Notes: generated from the sequence alone by a model not told the origin. A stretch of 49,854 bases of DNA from Planctomycetota bacterium (GCA_024277285.1 JAJRVM010000360.1:1-49854), one strand, 5' to 3'. Shown: positions 1 through 9,059, counted from the stretch's first letter. Numbers and translations are program-made.

Positions 1-1232
1 CCGTGCGGCGGCCCCATCTCGCCGCGATGCGGACCCATTTTCCCGCGGGGCGGACCCATTTTCCCGCGGGGCGGACCGGCAACAGGTCGAAATGGTCCGC
101 GATCTGCAGAGCGCATCCCGCGGTGCGGACCGTGGCCGTCGGGACCATGACCGCGCTGCGCTAACGCTCGTCCCCCGTGCGCACCACGTCGTTGGTTGCC
201 ACGCGCAAACGGTGACTTGCCCATTTGACGTTGATGCCAAGGGCCGCCACGTGCCTGCGCAGCCCCCGGTCCACGGTGCATGCCAGCATGAAAGCTCGGT
301 CCCATTGGCCCGTGTCCCATTGCCTCGTGGCCGTGGCCATGACCAGAAAAGTTCATTCCAATACGGCCCCTTTGCTGACGAGGACCGCCCCACGGGCACC
401 CGGGTCCACCGGCGCGAGGACCAGGACCGCGACGCATGGAAAAGGCTTGCCCCGGACCACCGCAGTGGCCTTGCGGGCCGGATTGCGCCCACGGCGGTCG
501 GCCAGGTCGGCGTTGGCGGGCGAACTGTCCACGGGGACCGTATCCTTGATGCGGTCGGCGTTGCTGCGCCGACGGGCCGGGCCGCCGACCGGCATGGTGT
601 CGAGCGTCTGGGTGTCGGGCGCCAGGGTGTCGTGCCGAGCGTTCGGCTTGGTCTTTCTTCTCATGTGGCTTTTTGTCGCCATCGCCAGCCTTCTTGGCAC
701 CTCGGCGATCAACGTGCGGACCACGACGTTGGTCACCTCGCCGTGCGCGGTGCTGACCAGGTCGATCTCCGGGAGGCCCGCGTCGCGCCGACCGATCAGC
801 CGGTTTCTTGGCGGCCTTGTCGTTCGCAACTTTATCTTTCGGTGGCTTCTTCTTGACGTCAGGCTTGGCGGCGGCGGATCTGGGGCCGGCCGGCCGTTGA
901 CCACCACGACGGCGCATTTCAGACATCTTCGCGGCGATCTTCCGTAACTCATCTTTTGAAACCGTACCATCGTCATTCGTATCAGCGCGCGACAACCGAC
1001 TCCACATGGGGTCGGGGACCTCGTCTTTACTCAATGCACCGTCCTTGTTCTTGTCCATCCGCTCCAGCAACTGGCGCAGATCAGGCGGTCCCCCACGACC
1101 TGGGCCACCCCGACCTGGCCCTCCCCAACCGGGCCCACCACGCCCCCCAGAAGGTGGCTGCGCCGTCACGGCTACGGCGGCCGACAGCCACACGCAGGCC
1201 GCTAGCAGAGGCAAGAATCGGTTCAATCTCAT
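1..1232 (-). CDS. Secreted EF-hand protein with Gly/Pro/Arg/His-rich tail (3' end outside window)
   Basis: A continuous reading frame runs from an ATG at 1232-1230 to the left edge without a stop: 410 full codons, so the C-terminus is missing. Residues 1-25 form a signal peptide (MRLNRFLPLLAACVWLSAAV, then TAQPP). After a Gly/Pro linker come two EF-hand calcium loops at about residues 60-110, DKNKDGALSKDE and DTNDDGTVSKDE, each with the expected Asp/Asn/Glu pattern. The rest is basic low-complexity sequence rich in Gly, Pro, Arg, His and Lys. Near the window edge it becomes a 7-residue repeat (MGPPRGK type) encoded by 21-bp direct repeats. EF-hand proteins of this shape are common secreted proteins in planctomycetes, but the role here is unknown. 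The several overlapping ORFs on both strands are shadows of this biased sequence. The long tail could also contain an undetected frameshift, since low-complexity frames stay open easily. Confidence 0.75.
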   Translation of the reverse strand, partial: MRLNRFLPLLAACVWLSAAVAVTAQPPSGGRGGPGWGGPGRGGPGRGGPPDLRQLLERMDKNKDGALSKDEVPDPMWSRLSRADTNDDGTVSKDELRKIAAKMSEMRRRGGQRPAGPRSAAAKPDVKKKPPKDKVANDKAAKKPADRSARRGPPGDRPGQHRARRGDQRRGPHVDRRGAKKAGDGDKKPHEKKDQAERSARHPGARHPDARHHAGRRPGPSAQQRRPHQGYGPRGQFARQRRPGRPPWAQSGPQGHCGGPGQAFSMRRGPGPRAGGPGCPWGGPRQQRGRIGMNFSGHGHGHEAMGHGPMGPSFHAGMHRGPGAAQARGGPWHQRQMGKSPFARGNQRRGAHGGRALAQRGHGPDGHGPHRGMRSADRGPFRPVAGPPRGKMGPPRGKMGPHRGEMGPPH

Positions 1233-1542
1233 GACGTTTCTCCTTGTGAGTGTGTAACTTGTGTCGATTTCTCCGCAATCGACGGCAGATCATATCCAGC
1301 AAAGATCCTCATTAAGATCAGTACCGAAAAACCACTTCCCGTGTCCACAAGTAAACAAAATAAATGGGCGGTACCAATACCTGGCGACCCCTTTGCCCCC
1401 GTTGCGGTGTTTATGGTGATACGCGACTCCGCGACGTTCACATGCGTGCGAACAGCCCTGGCGTTGCCGAGACGATAGTCTGCTTTGAGATGATCCACCT
1501 TTTCCAAAACCTTATCCATGGCGAAGCGTGCTGTCTTGTTTT

Positions 1543-1592
1543 CACGGCACGGAGTGCCGCACGGCGAACCCTTCACGGCACGGAGTACCGTG
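1543..1592. repeat. Two tandem copies of a short palindromic repeat upstream of the sigma gene
   Basis: Two near-identical units sit 31 bp apart: CACGGCAC-GGA-GTGCCG at 1543-1559 and CACGGCAC-GGA-GTACCGTG at 1574-1592. Each can fold into a stem with a GGA loop. The second ends only 23 bp before the ECF sigma start, so it lies in the presumed leader. Related palindromes occur at 2354-2372 and 28186-28204. The rest of the 1233-1615 gap shows no gene. Confidence 0.7.
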
Positions 1593-1615
1593 CTACTCTC
1601 AGCCACAGGTGCCCT

Positions 1616-2257
1616 ATGAGCATGGCCGACACGATTCAGTACGCCGATCCGTCCTGCCACGACGAACTGGCGGCGTTGCGTTCGGGCGGCAAGGAAGTAC
1701 TGGCAACGGTGTTCTTGAAGTACCGCGAGCGGCTTGAGCGGATGGTTGGCTATCGGCTCGACCCGCGCTTGCTCGGACGAATCGACCCAGACGATGTGAT
1801 ACAGGAGGCTTACATTCAAGTAGCTCGTCGCATCGACACATTCCTGGCAGCTCCCACGGTGTCACTGTTCGTATGGCTACGGCAAATCACCTGGCAAACT
1901 CTTCTGGATATCCACCGGCGCCATCTTGGACAGAAGCGAAATGCTGGTCAGGAAGTAGCTCTGCATGGGCACAACCACGGCACCTCGACCATCATCCCTC
2001 TGGCTCAGCAATTGGCCGGAAGCCTGACTTCCCCAAGTCAAGTCGCGATGCGTAACGAGCGCATGCTGCAGTTACAAGAGGCGATCAAGAAGCTGGACGA
2101 CACCGACCGCGACGTACTGGTCCTGCGACATTTTGAACAATTGACCAATGGCGAAGTGGCTGAAGTCTTGAACATCACCAAGACGGCGGCCAGCAACCGT
2201 TACATGCGGGCGCTAAAGCGTTTACGAAAGCGGTTGGACGCTTGCCAGGCACGCTAG
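1616..2257 (+). CDS. ECF-type RNA polymerase sigma factor
   Basis: This is a 213-aa sigma-70-family factor with the planctomycete ECF layout. Region 2 (about residues 25-75) carries YRERLERMVGYRLDPRL followed by IDPDDVIQEAYIQVARRI, the core-binding and -10-recognition helices. Region 4 (about 150-205) has the helix-turn-helix AIKKLDDTDRDVLVLRHFEQ, then NGEVAEVLNITKTAASNRY. The frame is open further upstream to 1364, but that part has no sigma similarity and carries the palindromic repeats, so the start is taken at 1616 (or ATG 1622). No anti-sigma gene is adjacent. Instead a Ser/Thr kinase follows after about 150 bp in the same direction, a common planctomycete pairing in which the kinase may control the sigma factor (inferred). 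The stop TAG overlaps a 12-bp match to the TIR of the MITE-like element at 31089-31193. Confidence 0.9.
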   Translation: MSMADTIQYADPSCHDELAALRSGGKEVLATVFLKYRERLERMVGYRLDPRLLGRIDPDDVIQEAYIQVARRIDTFLAAPTVSLFVWLRQITWQTLLDIHRRHLGQKRNAGQEVALHGHNHGTSTIIPLAQQLAGSLTSPSQVAMRNERMLQLQEAIKKLDDTDRDVLVLRHFEQLTNGEVAEVLNITKTAASNRYMRALKRLRKRLDACQAR

Positions 2258-2353
2258 GCTTCGTCGCCTCAAGACTGCACTCTTCACTACGAAACGTGCA
2301 ATCAGCTTCAAACCAACCACAAGGACCAACGGGACGGGAAATGAGCGCCTCGC

Positions 2354-2383
2354 CACGCCGCGGAGCGGCGTGCCACACTGCGT
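2354..2383. repeat. Palindromic repeat between sigma and kinase genes
   Basis: A perfect 8-bp stem CACGCCGC / GCGGCGTG around the loop GGA, followed by CCACACTGCGT. The copy at 28186-28215 has the same loop, near-identical arms and the identical CCACACTGCGT tail. It lies about 30 bp before the kinase start and could also form an RNA hairpin in a sigma-kinase transcript. Confidence 0.7.
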
Positions 2384-2411
2384 TACCTGAATGGTCATAA
2401 AGAGCCCAGCC

Positions 2412-5261
2412 ATGCCGAATAGAACTCCTGATGGCACGAACTCGAAGACGTCGATCGACACACTAGCAGACGAATTTGCGAACAAGTGTCGTGGCGGAAA
2501 TTGCCCCTCGATCACGCGCTATGCTGAGCGTTATCCGCAATTGGCGGACGAGATCAACGAAGTTTTTCCGGCCATTGCGATGATCGAGCAATACCGTCGC
2601 ACAGAGGAAACCGAGCGCGCGGACTCGCAACGCCTGTTGAAGATCGAACGCCGCTTGCTCGATCGCCTGGGAGACTTTCGCATAGTGCGTGAGATAGGAC
2701 GTGGCGGAATGGGAGTGGTCTACGAGGCGATCCAGGAATCACTCGGCCGCACCGTGGCATTGAAAGTCCTTACCGCCGATGTCGCGCAAGCTCCTCAACA
2801 ACTGGCTCGATTCAAGCGCGAAGCACAAGCGGCCGCGATGCTGCATCACACCAACATCGTCCCCATTTTCGGCGTCGGCCATGACGACGGTCTGTATTAC
2901 TATGTCATGCAGCACATCGACGGCATTGGACTCGACGCGCTGGTCGAATATCAGCGACCAAAGCAGCTTCCCCTTCCTCGATCCGACTCGCTCGATCAAT
3001 CCAATAGATCACCAACAGCCACCTCGACGCTGCTCGACAAATCACTCAGTTGGCGGCGGATCGCAACCTACGGCATACAAATCGCCGAGGCCGTCGACTA
3101 TGCACACCACCAAGGCATTTTGCACCGAGACATCAAACCGGCCAACCTTCTAGTTGACATGCACGACACGGTCTGGGTAACCGATTTCGGCTTGGCCAAG
3201 ATTTTCGGAGACGACGGGCTTACCAAGACCGGCGATCTGTTTGGCACAATACGCTACATGGCGCCGGAACAATTCGAAGGCCATTCCACTCGTTCGAGTG
3301 ACATTTACAGCATTGGTGTGACGCTTTACGAACTGGCGACGCTGGAACCGGCGTTCGGACAAAGCGACGCGAAGCAACTGATGCTCACTATCACTCAACA
3401 GGGCGTCTCCCGTTCGCAACTCACGTCCAGATCAATTCCCAAAGACCTGGAAACGATCATCTTGAAGGCAGCTGCGTTCAACTCGCGGCATCGTTATGCA
3501 ACCGCCGGCAAATTGGCGGACGATCTACAGCGATTCTGCAGTGGCGAGCCGATTTCTGCGCGGCACACGTCGTCTCTCCGGCGAGTTTGGCGTTGGAGCT
3601 GCCGCAACCCAGCGTTAGCCACACTCAGTAGTCTATCGCTTTTATTGCTACTGCTGGTGGCAATCGTCGCATCAATCGGCTGGATCCACGTCGAGGATGC
3701 TCGCCAAGAAGCGCTCGTGTTAGCCAACCAGCAACAACGCCAGGCGCGCGCGCTACGTGTTGCCAACCAGCGCGCACGCGATGAATCGGAACACGCACAC
3801 GAAGAATCGGAACGTGCGGAAGACAACCTGCAGCTAGCGATGCGCGCCTTTGAAGAGATCATCGATCGTGTCTCCAATCGTGGTTTTCCGGAGTCCTTGA
3901 AACTGGACGACGAAGACGACCAAGCCCTGCCGCCGATCCTCTTCACCGACGCCGACGCCGAACTGCTGCAGAGCATGCTGGCATTCTACGAAGAGTTTGC
4001 CTTACGCAACAACGCAAACGAGAGTATTCCGTTCGAGGCGGCCAAAGCACACCATCGCATCGGTGACATCAGACTCAGTCTGAGCCAGTTTGAGCAGGCA
4101 CTTTTGGCGTACGACAAGGCACTCGCAGCCTACCGTCTCATCGCCACCAGCGGACCTTCCGACGTTGGTGTTCTGCGCGTGATGGCCGAGGCCATGAATC
4201 AGCGTGGCGTAGTTTATGGCAGAACCGGACGTCTTGGCGAAGCGATCGAATCCCACCTGGCCGCGCGCGATCTGCTGCTCAATCAACCGGAAACGATCAC
4301 CACGACCGCAACTTGTCGCTTCGCACTCGCCCAGACTTACAATCACCTTGGTGCAATATGGTCACGACCCGACCGCCATGGCCGACCGCCGTTTCACCGA
4401 AGACCGCCGCGTGGACGTGGCGGATTCACGCGTCCGGGCACCGATCGGCAAGGGCTGTTGGCGCGGATGCAAGAGAACTACGAAGCGGCGTTGCGGTTGC
4501 TCGAAGGCTTGTTAGCAGAAGACCCCAAGAACACACAATATCGCCTCGCACTGGCTCGCTGCCACCGCAACTGCCTGCCGTTAATTCGGCACGGTGGCAA
4601 TGCCGACACGGTGGCCGAATGCCTGGCAACGTCGGTCGGAATACTCGAGCGACTTGTTGCGGACCAACCTGACAACCCTCGCTATGCCTTCGAATTGGCC
4701 GATGTCCTGTCGATCGACACGCCCGCTCTGCGCGAGACAACATTCGGCAAGGAGCGTCAACAGCGCATGCAGCGAGCGGAACAGATCGCGAGTCGGCTTA
4801 ACCGTGTTTCGCCCAACCAGCCGGAATACAAGACGCTCTGCGCCAACGCACTCTACCAACTCGGCCTTTCTTGTCACCGCACGGGTCAAAAGGACTTGGC
4901 CGTCCAGTATCTATCACGCTCGGCGGGGCACTATGGCGAGCTTCTGGACCACTTCCCGTCCGTGCCCGCCTACATGGCATCACTGGCACGCGTCGCGGGC
5001 GACCTGGGAACGATTCAGCGCGAAATTGGGCAAGGGGAAGCGTCGCGTCGAACGCTGGAGAATACCATGCGACGCCTGAGCGCGATCCGCACACCGGAAG
5101 CCGACGCGCGCATAGCACGACGCTTCACCGCCATTTTGCAAGCCAATCTCAACCGGACATTGGACACCACGCAAGGGCATTCGACGGCATTCACGCGTTT
5201 GCCAAGCCCGGCTCGGCATCGCGGCAACGTGCGCCGCCCGCCCATGTCGTCAGTCCGATGA
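2412..5261 (+). CDS. Membrane Ser/Thr protein kinase with TPR-like extracytoplasmic region
   Basis: A 949-aa Hanks-type kinase counted from ATG 2412; an in-frame ATG at 2391 is less likely. A short conserved N-terminal region (CPSITRYAERYPQLADEI) precedes the kinase domain at about residues 90-375. The domain has the glycine loop IGRGGMGVVYEA, the ATP lysine in VALKVL (about 118), HRDIKPANL (catalytic Asp about 240), DFGLAK (about 258) and APEQFEG. One transmembrane segment follows at about 402-424, then a coiled-coil stretch and helical TPR-like repeats to the end. Around residues 650-690 there is a Pro/Arg/Gly-rich insert, after which helical sequence resumes in the same frame. Such kinases phosphorylate Ser/Thr on regulators, and the repeats probably bind partners. 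It follows the ECF sigma gene and ends 4 bp from the convergent sugar-kinase gene. Confidence 0.9.
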   Translation: MPNRTPDGTNSKTSIDTLADEFANKCRGGNCPSITRYAERYPQLADEINEVFPAIAMIEQYRRTEETERADSQRLLKIERRLLDRLGDFRIVREIGRGGMGVVYEAIQESLGRTVALKVLTADVAQAPQQLARFKREAQAAAMLHHTNIVPIFGVGHDDGLYYYVMQHIDGIGLDALVEYQRPKQLPLPRSDSLDQSNRSPTATSTLLDKSLSWRRIATYGIQIAEAVDYAHHQGILHRDIKPANLLVDMHDTVWVTDFGLAKIFGDDGLTKTGDLFGTIRYMAPEQFEGHSTRSSDIYSIGVTLYELATLEPAFGQSDAKQLMLTITQQGVSRSQLTSRSIPKDLETIILKAAAFNSRHRYATAGKLADDLQRFCSGEPISARHTSSLRRVWRWSCRNPALATLSSLSLLLLLLVAIVASIGWIHVEDARQEALVLANQQQRQARALRVANQRARDESEHAHEESERAEDNLQLAMRAFEEIIDRVSNRGFPESLKLDDEDDQALPPILFTDADAELLQSMLAFYEEFALRNNANESIPFEAAKAHHRIGDIRLSLSQFEQALLAYDKALAAYRLIATSGPSDVGVLRVMAEAMNQRGVVYGRTGRLGEAIESHLAARDLLLNQPETITTTATCRFALAQTYNHLGAIWSRPDRHGRPPFHRRPPRGRGGFTRPGTDRQGLLARMQENYEAALRLLEGLLAEDPKNTQYRLALARCHRNCLPLIRHGGNADTVAECLATSVGILERLVADQPDNPRYAFELADVLSIDTPALRETTFGKERQQRMQRAEQIASRLNRVSPNQPEYKTLCANALYQLGLSCHRTGQKDLAVQYLSRSAGHYGELLDHFPSVPAYMASLARVAGDLGTIQREIGQGEASRRTLENTMRRLSAIRTPEADARIARRFTAILQANLNRTLDTTQGHSTAFTRLPSPARHRGNVRRPPMSSVR

Positions 5262-5265
5262 ACGT

Positions 5266-6309
5266 CTAGCGCTGCTGCCACGCTTCATGCGCAGCCGGCA
5301 ACTGCTCGGGGTGAGCGACACCGGTCGTGCCAATCTGCTGTACGGTGAGCGACGCGACCAGGTTACCGACCAGCGCCGCTTCGGGCAATTGAGCGCCGGC
5401 ACAAAGCGCCAGTACCGCCCCGGCTGTAGCACTGTCACCCGCCCCCGTCGGATCAATCTCGCCCCGCACCGGAACCCCTGGCACGACCGTCCACTGCGGA
5501 TCACTGACCAACATCCCCTCGGCACCACAAGTGACGACGACCGGAGCTTGATTCTTGCTGCGCATTTGTTCGACGGCACACACCAGTTCATCCCGATCGA
5601 CTTCTTCACCCGGCCGCGGGTCGCTCTTGCCAACCGCTTCAAATTGGTTGGGTTTGATGATCACGTGCGCGAACTCGCCAATGCGGCGACGACTGTCCGC
5701 CCAGAACACCGTATCAGGATTCTCGGCCGCCATGGAGGCGACAGCATCGCGCACCGTACCCGTAACGACACCACAATCGCGCTGCTCCACTTGATCCAGA
5801 ATAATCACCGCGTCGACCTCGCCAATCACCTGGTGAAGCGATTGGATCATCTGTCCTGCCAGTATGGCGGGAGTCGTTGCGCGGTTTTTCGTATCGTATC
5901 GCGAATGTTCACCTTCGAGCGTAGCATTGTTGACGTCCCGCGGTTTCAGGTAGGTCGGAGTGCGCAGCTGGGCGGCACGGTGCAGGTAGTCTGTGCCGCA
6001 CCCCAACCGATCTAGCTCCTTGCGCAGATCGTACGCCTCGCCATCATCACCCGTGAAACCAATTGCATGCAACGCACCGGCGCCGAGTGCAGCCAGATTG
6101 CAAACGACCGTTCCGGCCGCGCCTGGGCGGCACCGAACATCCACCACTTGGTGCGCCGTCCGACCCGTCTCGACACTCACTTCGGCCAATTCCGGGTCAA
6201 CATCCAGGTACTTATCGAGAAAAAAATCTCCCAGCACCGCGATGCGGCACTGGCGAAATCGCGCTATCAAGTCGGCCAACCGGGCGGTCGACATTTCCAC
6301 GATCGTCAT
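5266..6309 (-). CDS. PfkB-family carbohydrate kinase (RfaE/HldE N-domain-like)
   Basis: A 347-aa ribokinase-fold protein. It begins with the ADP-heptose-kinase-like stretch RIAVLGDFFLDKYL, carries the substrate-side GAAGTVVCNLAALG motif near residue 65, and ends with the PfkB signature DPTGAGDSATAGAVLAL (about 286-302) containing the anion hole and catalytic Asp. These show ATP-dependent phosphorylation of a sugar. The RfaE-like start suggests a heptose phosphate or related substrate, but no HldE nucleotidyltransferase domain is attached, so the substrate is open. The ATG at 6309 overlaps the TGA of the upstream gene (ATGA), giving a tight operon with the deoxyhypusine-synthase-like gene. An alternative ATG at 6294 exists. 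Its 3' end lies 4 bp from the convergent kinase gene, leaving no room for a dedicated terminator. Confidence 0.85.
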   Translation of the reverse strand: MTIVEMSTARLADLIARFRQCRIAVLGDFFLDKYLDVDPELAEVSVETGRTAHQVVDVRCRPGAAGTVVCNLAALGAGALHAIGFTGDDGEAYDLRKELDRLGCGTDYLHRAAQLRTPTYLKPRDVNNATLEGEHSRYDTKNRATTPAILAGQMIQSLHQVIGEVDAVIILDQVEQRDCGVVTGTVRDAVASMAAENPDTVFWADSRRRIGEFAHVIIKPNQFEAVGKSDPRPGEEVDRDELVCAVEQMRSKNQAPVVVTCGAEGMLVSDPQWTVVPGVPVRGEIDPTGAGDSATAGAVLALCAGAQLPEAALVGNLVASLTVQQIGTTGVAHPEQLPAAHEAWQQR

Positions 6310-7421
6310 TCGTTGGCTCCCGTGGCAAGCATGTGAACGAGCGTGAGCAGGAAGTCCCGATTGTCGGACTGCAAGTACCGCATCGTACCGCCCATGCGAC
6401 TAAACGACTTGTTGTAACGCAAGTAGTAGGCGGGATTGTCCTCGGGCGGCTCGCCCTGTGCCCAATCCCAATTCGACTGAGCAAGATCGCATACGAGCAA
6501 GTAATGATGATCGATGTGATCGCCCCGTTGGATCGCGATATTCTGAGCCATCGACAACGACTTTTCAAACACCATGGGACTCATTACCGCCGAACCGATA
6601 GAAATATAGACGCCACCTTCCAACTGGCTGACGCTCTGCGCAAACGCCAGAAAATCGCGTTGCGCCGTCCTTCCCAGACTGGCACAGTGATTCATCGGAT
6701 GATTGTAGATGATGTCGTGCCCGATCATCGGGTGTCCGGTCAGCGGCACGCCGGCCAGGTAAGCGGCCGCCTGAACGCTGTACTGCTTAAAAGCATGTGG
6801 CACGGACAACCACCCCTTATCCAGATCGAAACGCCGAATAACGGACAACAGGTCCGCAGCCGCGGCCGCCTGTTCGGCATCGCGCGACAGACCGACGCTG
6901 ATCTCCCGAGTCAACTGGTCGGCCGAAGGGACGGTCACCCCTTCATTCTGGATCAGCGCCCCAATCGATTCGCCGTAACCGAGCCCCTCATAGGCGCCAA
7001 CGTTCAGCGCCAGGTTGATGAGAAAACCGGTCTCCTGCCAGTTGCCAAACCGGCCATCGCGAACCATGGCTTCGACATCCTCACAGCTTTTCCCTTGGTA
7101 GGCGAACTCCCAATCGTGAATAATGCCAGCCCCATTGGTGGCTAGGTGCGTCACCCAACCGCCCTCGATCAGCTTTTGAAAAACCGGCCCCAAACCGTTC
7201 TTGATGGCATGCGCACCGAAGGTCACCATCACCGGGCGCGCGGCCAACCGAGCGGCTCGCACCCGCGCGGCCACTTCCTCTATCGTTGCCCGCGCACGAG
7301 GGGACATGGCTGCGGGCACCGCGTCCGGTGCAACATAATCACGCTCGATGAACTTCTTGTTCTCACGTGCGGACAGCGGTTCCATCTTGACGCGCGAACG
7401 GTCAAATTGCTCGTAAGGCAT
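6306..7421 (-). CDS. Deoxyhypusine-synthase-like conserved protein
   Basis: A 371-aa soluble protein counted from ATG 7421; the frame extends to a GTG at 7448, but a purine-rich stretch (GAAAGAG) precedes 7421. The segment VTFGAHAIKNGLGPVFQKL, then WVTHLATNGAGIIHDWE, resembles the NAD-binding part of deoxyhypusine/homospermidine-synthase-like proteins, which have a similar THL-TNGAGI-HD run. A second conserved run, GHPMIGHDIIYNHPMNH, lies near residue 240. Bacteria lack eIF5A, so a true deoxyhypusine role is unlikely; an aminotransfer-type or sugar-related NAD reaction is possible but unproven. The ATGA overlap with the PfkB kinase gene implies translational coupling and a joint pathway. I am sure it is a gene; the family assignment is from motifs only. 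Confidence 0.6.
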   Translation of the reverse strand: MPYEQFDRSRVKMEPLSARENKKFIERDYVAPDAVPAAMSPRARATIEEVAARVRAARLAARPVMVTFGAHAIKNGLGPVFQKLIEGGWVTHLATNGAGIIHDWEFAYQGKSCEDVEAMVRDGRFGNWQETGFLINLALNVGAYEGLGYGESIGALIQNEGVTVPSADQLTREISVGLSRDAEQAAAAADLLSVIRRFDLDKGWLSVPHAFKQYSVQAAAYLAGVPLTGHPMIGHDIIYNHPMNHCASLGRTAQRDFLAFAQSVSQLEGGVYISIGSAVMSPMVFEKSLSMAQNIAIQRGDHIDHHYLLVCDLAQSNWDWAQGEPPEDNPAYYLRYNKSFSRMGGTMRYLQSDNRDFLLTLVHMLATGANE

Positions 7422-7679
7422 TGCTTGGCGCTCTTTCGTGACTCGCACTCTGGCGAACGGACTTTGATGCTAATCTACGTTGTAGTGGCACGCATGGCTG
7501 ACGGCTGACGCCCCATTGCGTACTGTAACATTGGTCACTTGTATGATAACCTTTCTTGCCCCAGCGAGGGATGCTCGTGCCAGAAAACTCGACCATGGGT
7601 GCAGGCAAATTGAAGATGGCCTATAACATGCCACTATGAAATGAGACACGCGTCCGTATTGATATAGGAATAACGCAAG

Positions 7680-8207
7680 ATGGCCAACGAAGATCGTGCG
7701 AATGAGATCGCCAGAGCGGTTAACCCTCTAATCAAACCTGGCGAAGCGTGGGTCGTCCGGAAATCGGAAGAGAGTACGAACGCCATGGCTTTCCCGCAAG
7801 GAACATCCTCCCTGACGGCAACGAATCCAGAATTGTACGGGCGTCTGCTCAAGGTCAGCGAGCAGCTATCTGAGGCGGGCGGGGCACTCTGTATATGGGG
7901 TCCAATCGTCGTCGTGGTCTGCTGTCTGGGACTCCACTTGGACTGGTTCCAGGGCGTACTGGGGGAAGCGGCAAACAAGTTTCGCAGCCTCTGGTTGTAT
8001 ATCGTGGCATTCATCATCTCGGTCTTCCTGTTCGGCGGCTTGGCGCGCGCTTGGGAACGGGTCAAGTACGGTCAATACCGCGATGAAATTATGCGCGTCC
8101 TTGACGATGCCAAGATACCGCCGCACCGGCTAATCGCATTAATCGAAGGTGACGAAGCACTCGACGACCTGGCCGACCAACTGAAAACCGACCCGCGCAT
8201 CGTCTGA
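7680..8207 (+). CDS. Small membrane protein, function unknown
   Basis: A 175-aa protein with a soluble N-terminal region (residues 1-65), two transmembrane segments (about 73-93, LCIWGPIVVVVCCLGLHL; about 107-126, LYIVAFIISVFLFGGLA) separated by a short loop, and an acidic C-terminal tail with a predicted helix (IPPHRLIALIEGDEALDDLA). A weak AG-rich region precedes the ATG. No family was recognised. It stands alone on the plus strand, divergent from the sugar-kinase operon, with gene-free DNA on its right. Codon use looks like that of its neighbours, so it is probably real. Confidence 0.65.
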   Translation: MANEDRANEIARAVNPLIKPGEAWVVRKSEESTNAMAFPQGTSSLTATNPELYGRLLKVSEQLSEAGGALCIWGPIVVVVCCLGLHLDWFQGVLGEAANKFRSLWLYIVAFIISVFLFGGLARAWERVKYGQYRDEIMRVLDDAKIPPHRLIALIEGDEALDDLADQLKTDPRIV

Positions 8208-8828
8208 CATGTGATGACACGATGGAACGGCCCTCAGGCCCTCCCACGACGCAACCATTCAAGGAAGAGGGGGGGGACGCGAACTGCACGTTCAGCAAGG
8301 GGACCGCTGATGAACACTCTCCGACGCTAATCCCGAAAAACCTCCGGCCAGGCTTGTCCCAACCGGCAACAAGCCCCAATCCCCCGTGGCAACCCGCAAG
8401 CGTCCGTTCAACCATACCACACCTAACGGCTGGCAATTTGACACCGGCCGGAAACTGAGGTATTCCTTTAGGAGCACATCCTTCTGGTTTCCACACCGCG
8501 ATACGAGCGGTATTGTTCCCGTTGCCGTGCGTGACTTGGTTTAGGGACTGCGTTCCACCACAGTCGAGGGGCAGGACGCACGGTACGACGGGGCACGAGA
8601 TAGCACGCGTTACAGAGCACTTGGAAGCTATCTGGGGCCGGTTATGGTTCGCCTTGGTGCTTCGTGCAACGTAACCACACGCCATCACACCGGGCGAGTG
8701 ATCCAACCAAGCAGCACTCGGATTACCAGCCCAAGAGGCAGGGCAGGAAGAGGATACAATACGCGACCGCACCGTGAACCGTTACGATGCCAACATGTGC
8801 CGCAGGATCTCATGAGTGGGCAGGAACC
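8208..8828. other. Gene-poor interval
   Basis: No convincing gene was seen in these 620 bp. A 227-codon antisense frame crosses it but shows no motif and overlaps the upstream gene. A G8 run is at 8269-8276. Confidence 0.5.
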
Positions 8829-9059
8829 ATGCAATTAGAAGACGAATCGCCCGATTTTCTCGTTAACTGCTACCAGAGTGCTCGTGCAATTGCCCGCGAG
8901 CAATGCCGATGCCGGCAATGCGGGATTCACTGTTCACCTTTTTGCAGCATGTGCGAGATTTGCGGCACGCAAGACCCGGTGCGACTACCGTTCGTCTGGC
9001 TCTCCTTTGTCACCGCCGCCGTCGTCGTCCTGGCAGTCACTGTCACCTGGATGCTATAA
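8829..9059 (+). CDS. Small Cys-rich (zinc-ribbon-like) tail-anchored protein
   Basis: A 76-aa protein starting at ATG 8829, with AGGA 4-7 bp upstream. Residues about 25-47 hold a dense cysteine cluster (CRCRQCGIHCSPFCSMCEICG) that could bind one or two metal ions, although the spacing is not a classic ribbon. A single C-terminal transmembrane helix follows (about 57-74, VWLSFVTAAVVVLAVTVTW). The layout suggests a cytoplasmic metal-binding head anchored in the membrane. No family was recognised. A further in-frame ATG at 8787 has no ribosome-binding site. Confidence 0.55.
   Translation: MQLEDESPDFLVNCYQSARAIAREQCRCRQCGIHCSPFCSMCEICGTQDPVRLPFVWLSFVTAAVVVLAVTVTWML

Noticed and set aside
92..976. 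Overlapping 200-250-codon frames on both strands
   Set aside because: Explained as shadows of the low-complexity tail of the EF-hand gene on the minus strand.
6063..7145. 360-codon plus-strand open frame
   Set aside because: Antisense to the sugar-kinase and deoxyhypusine-synthase-like genes, with no recognisable sequence.
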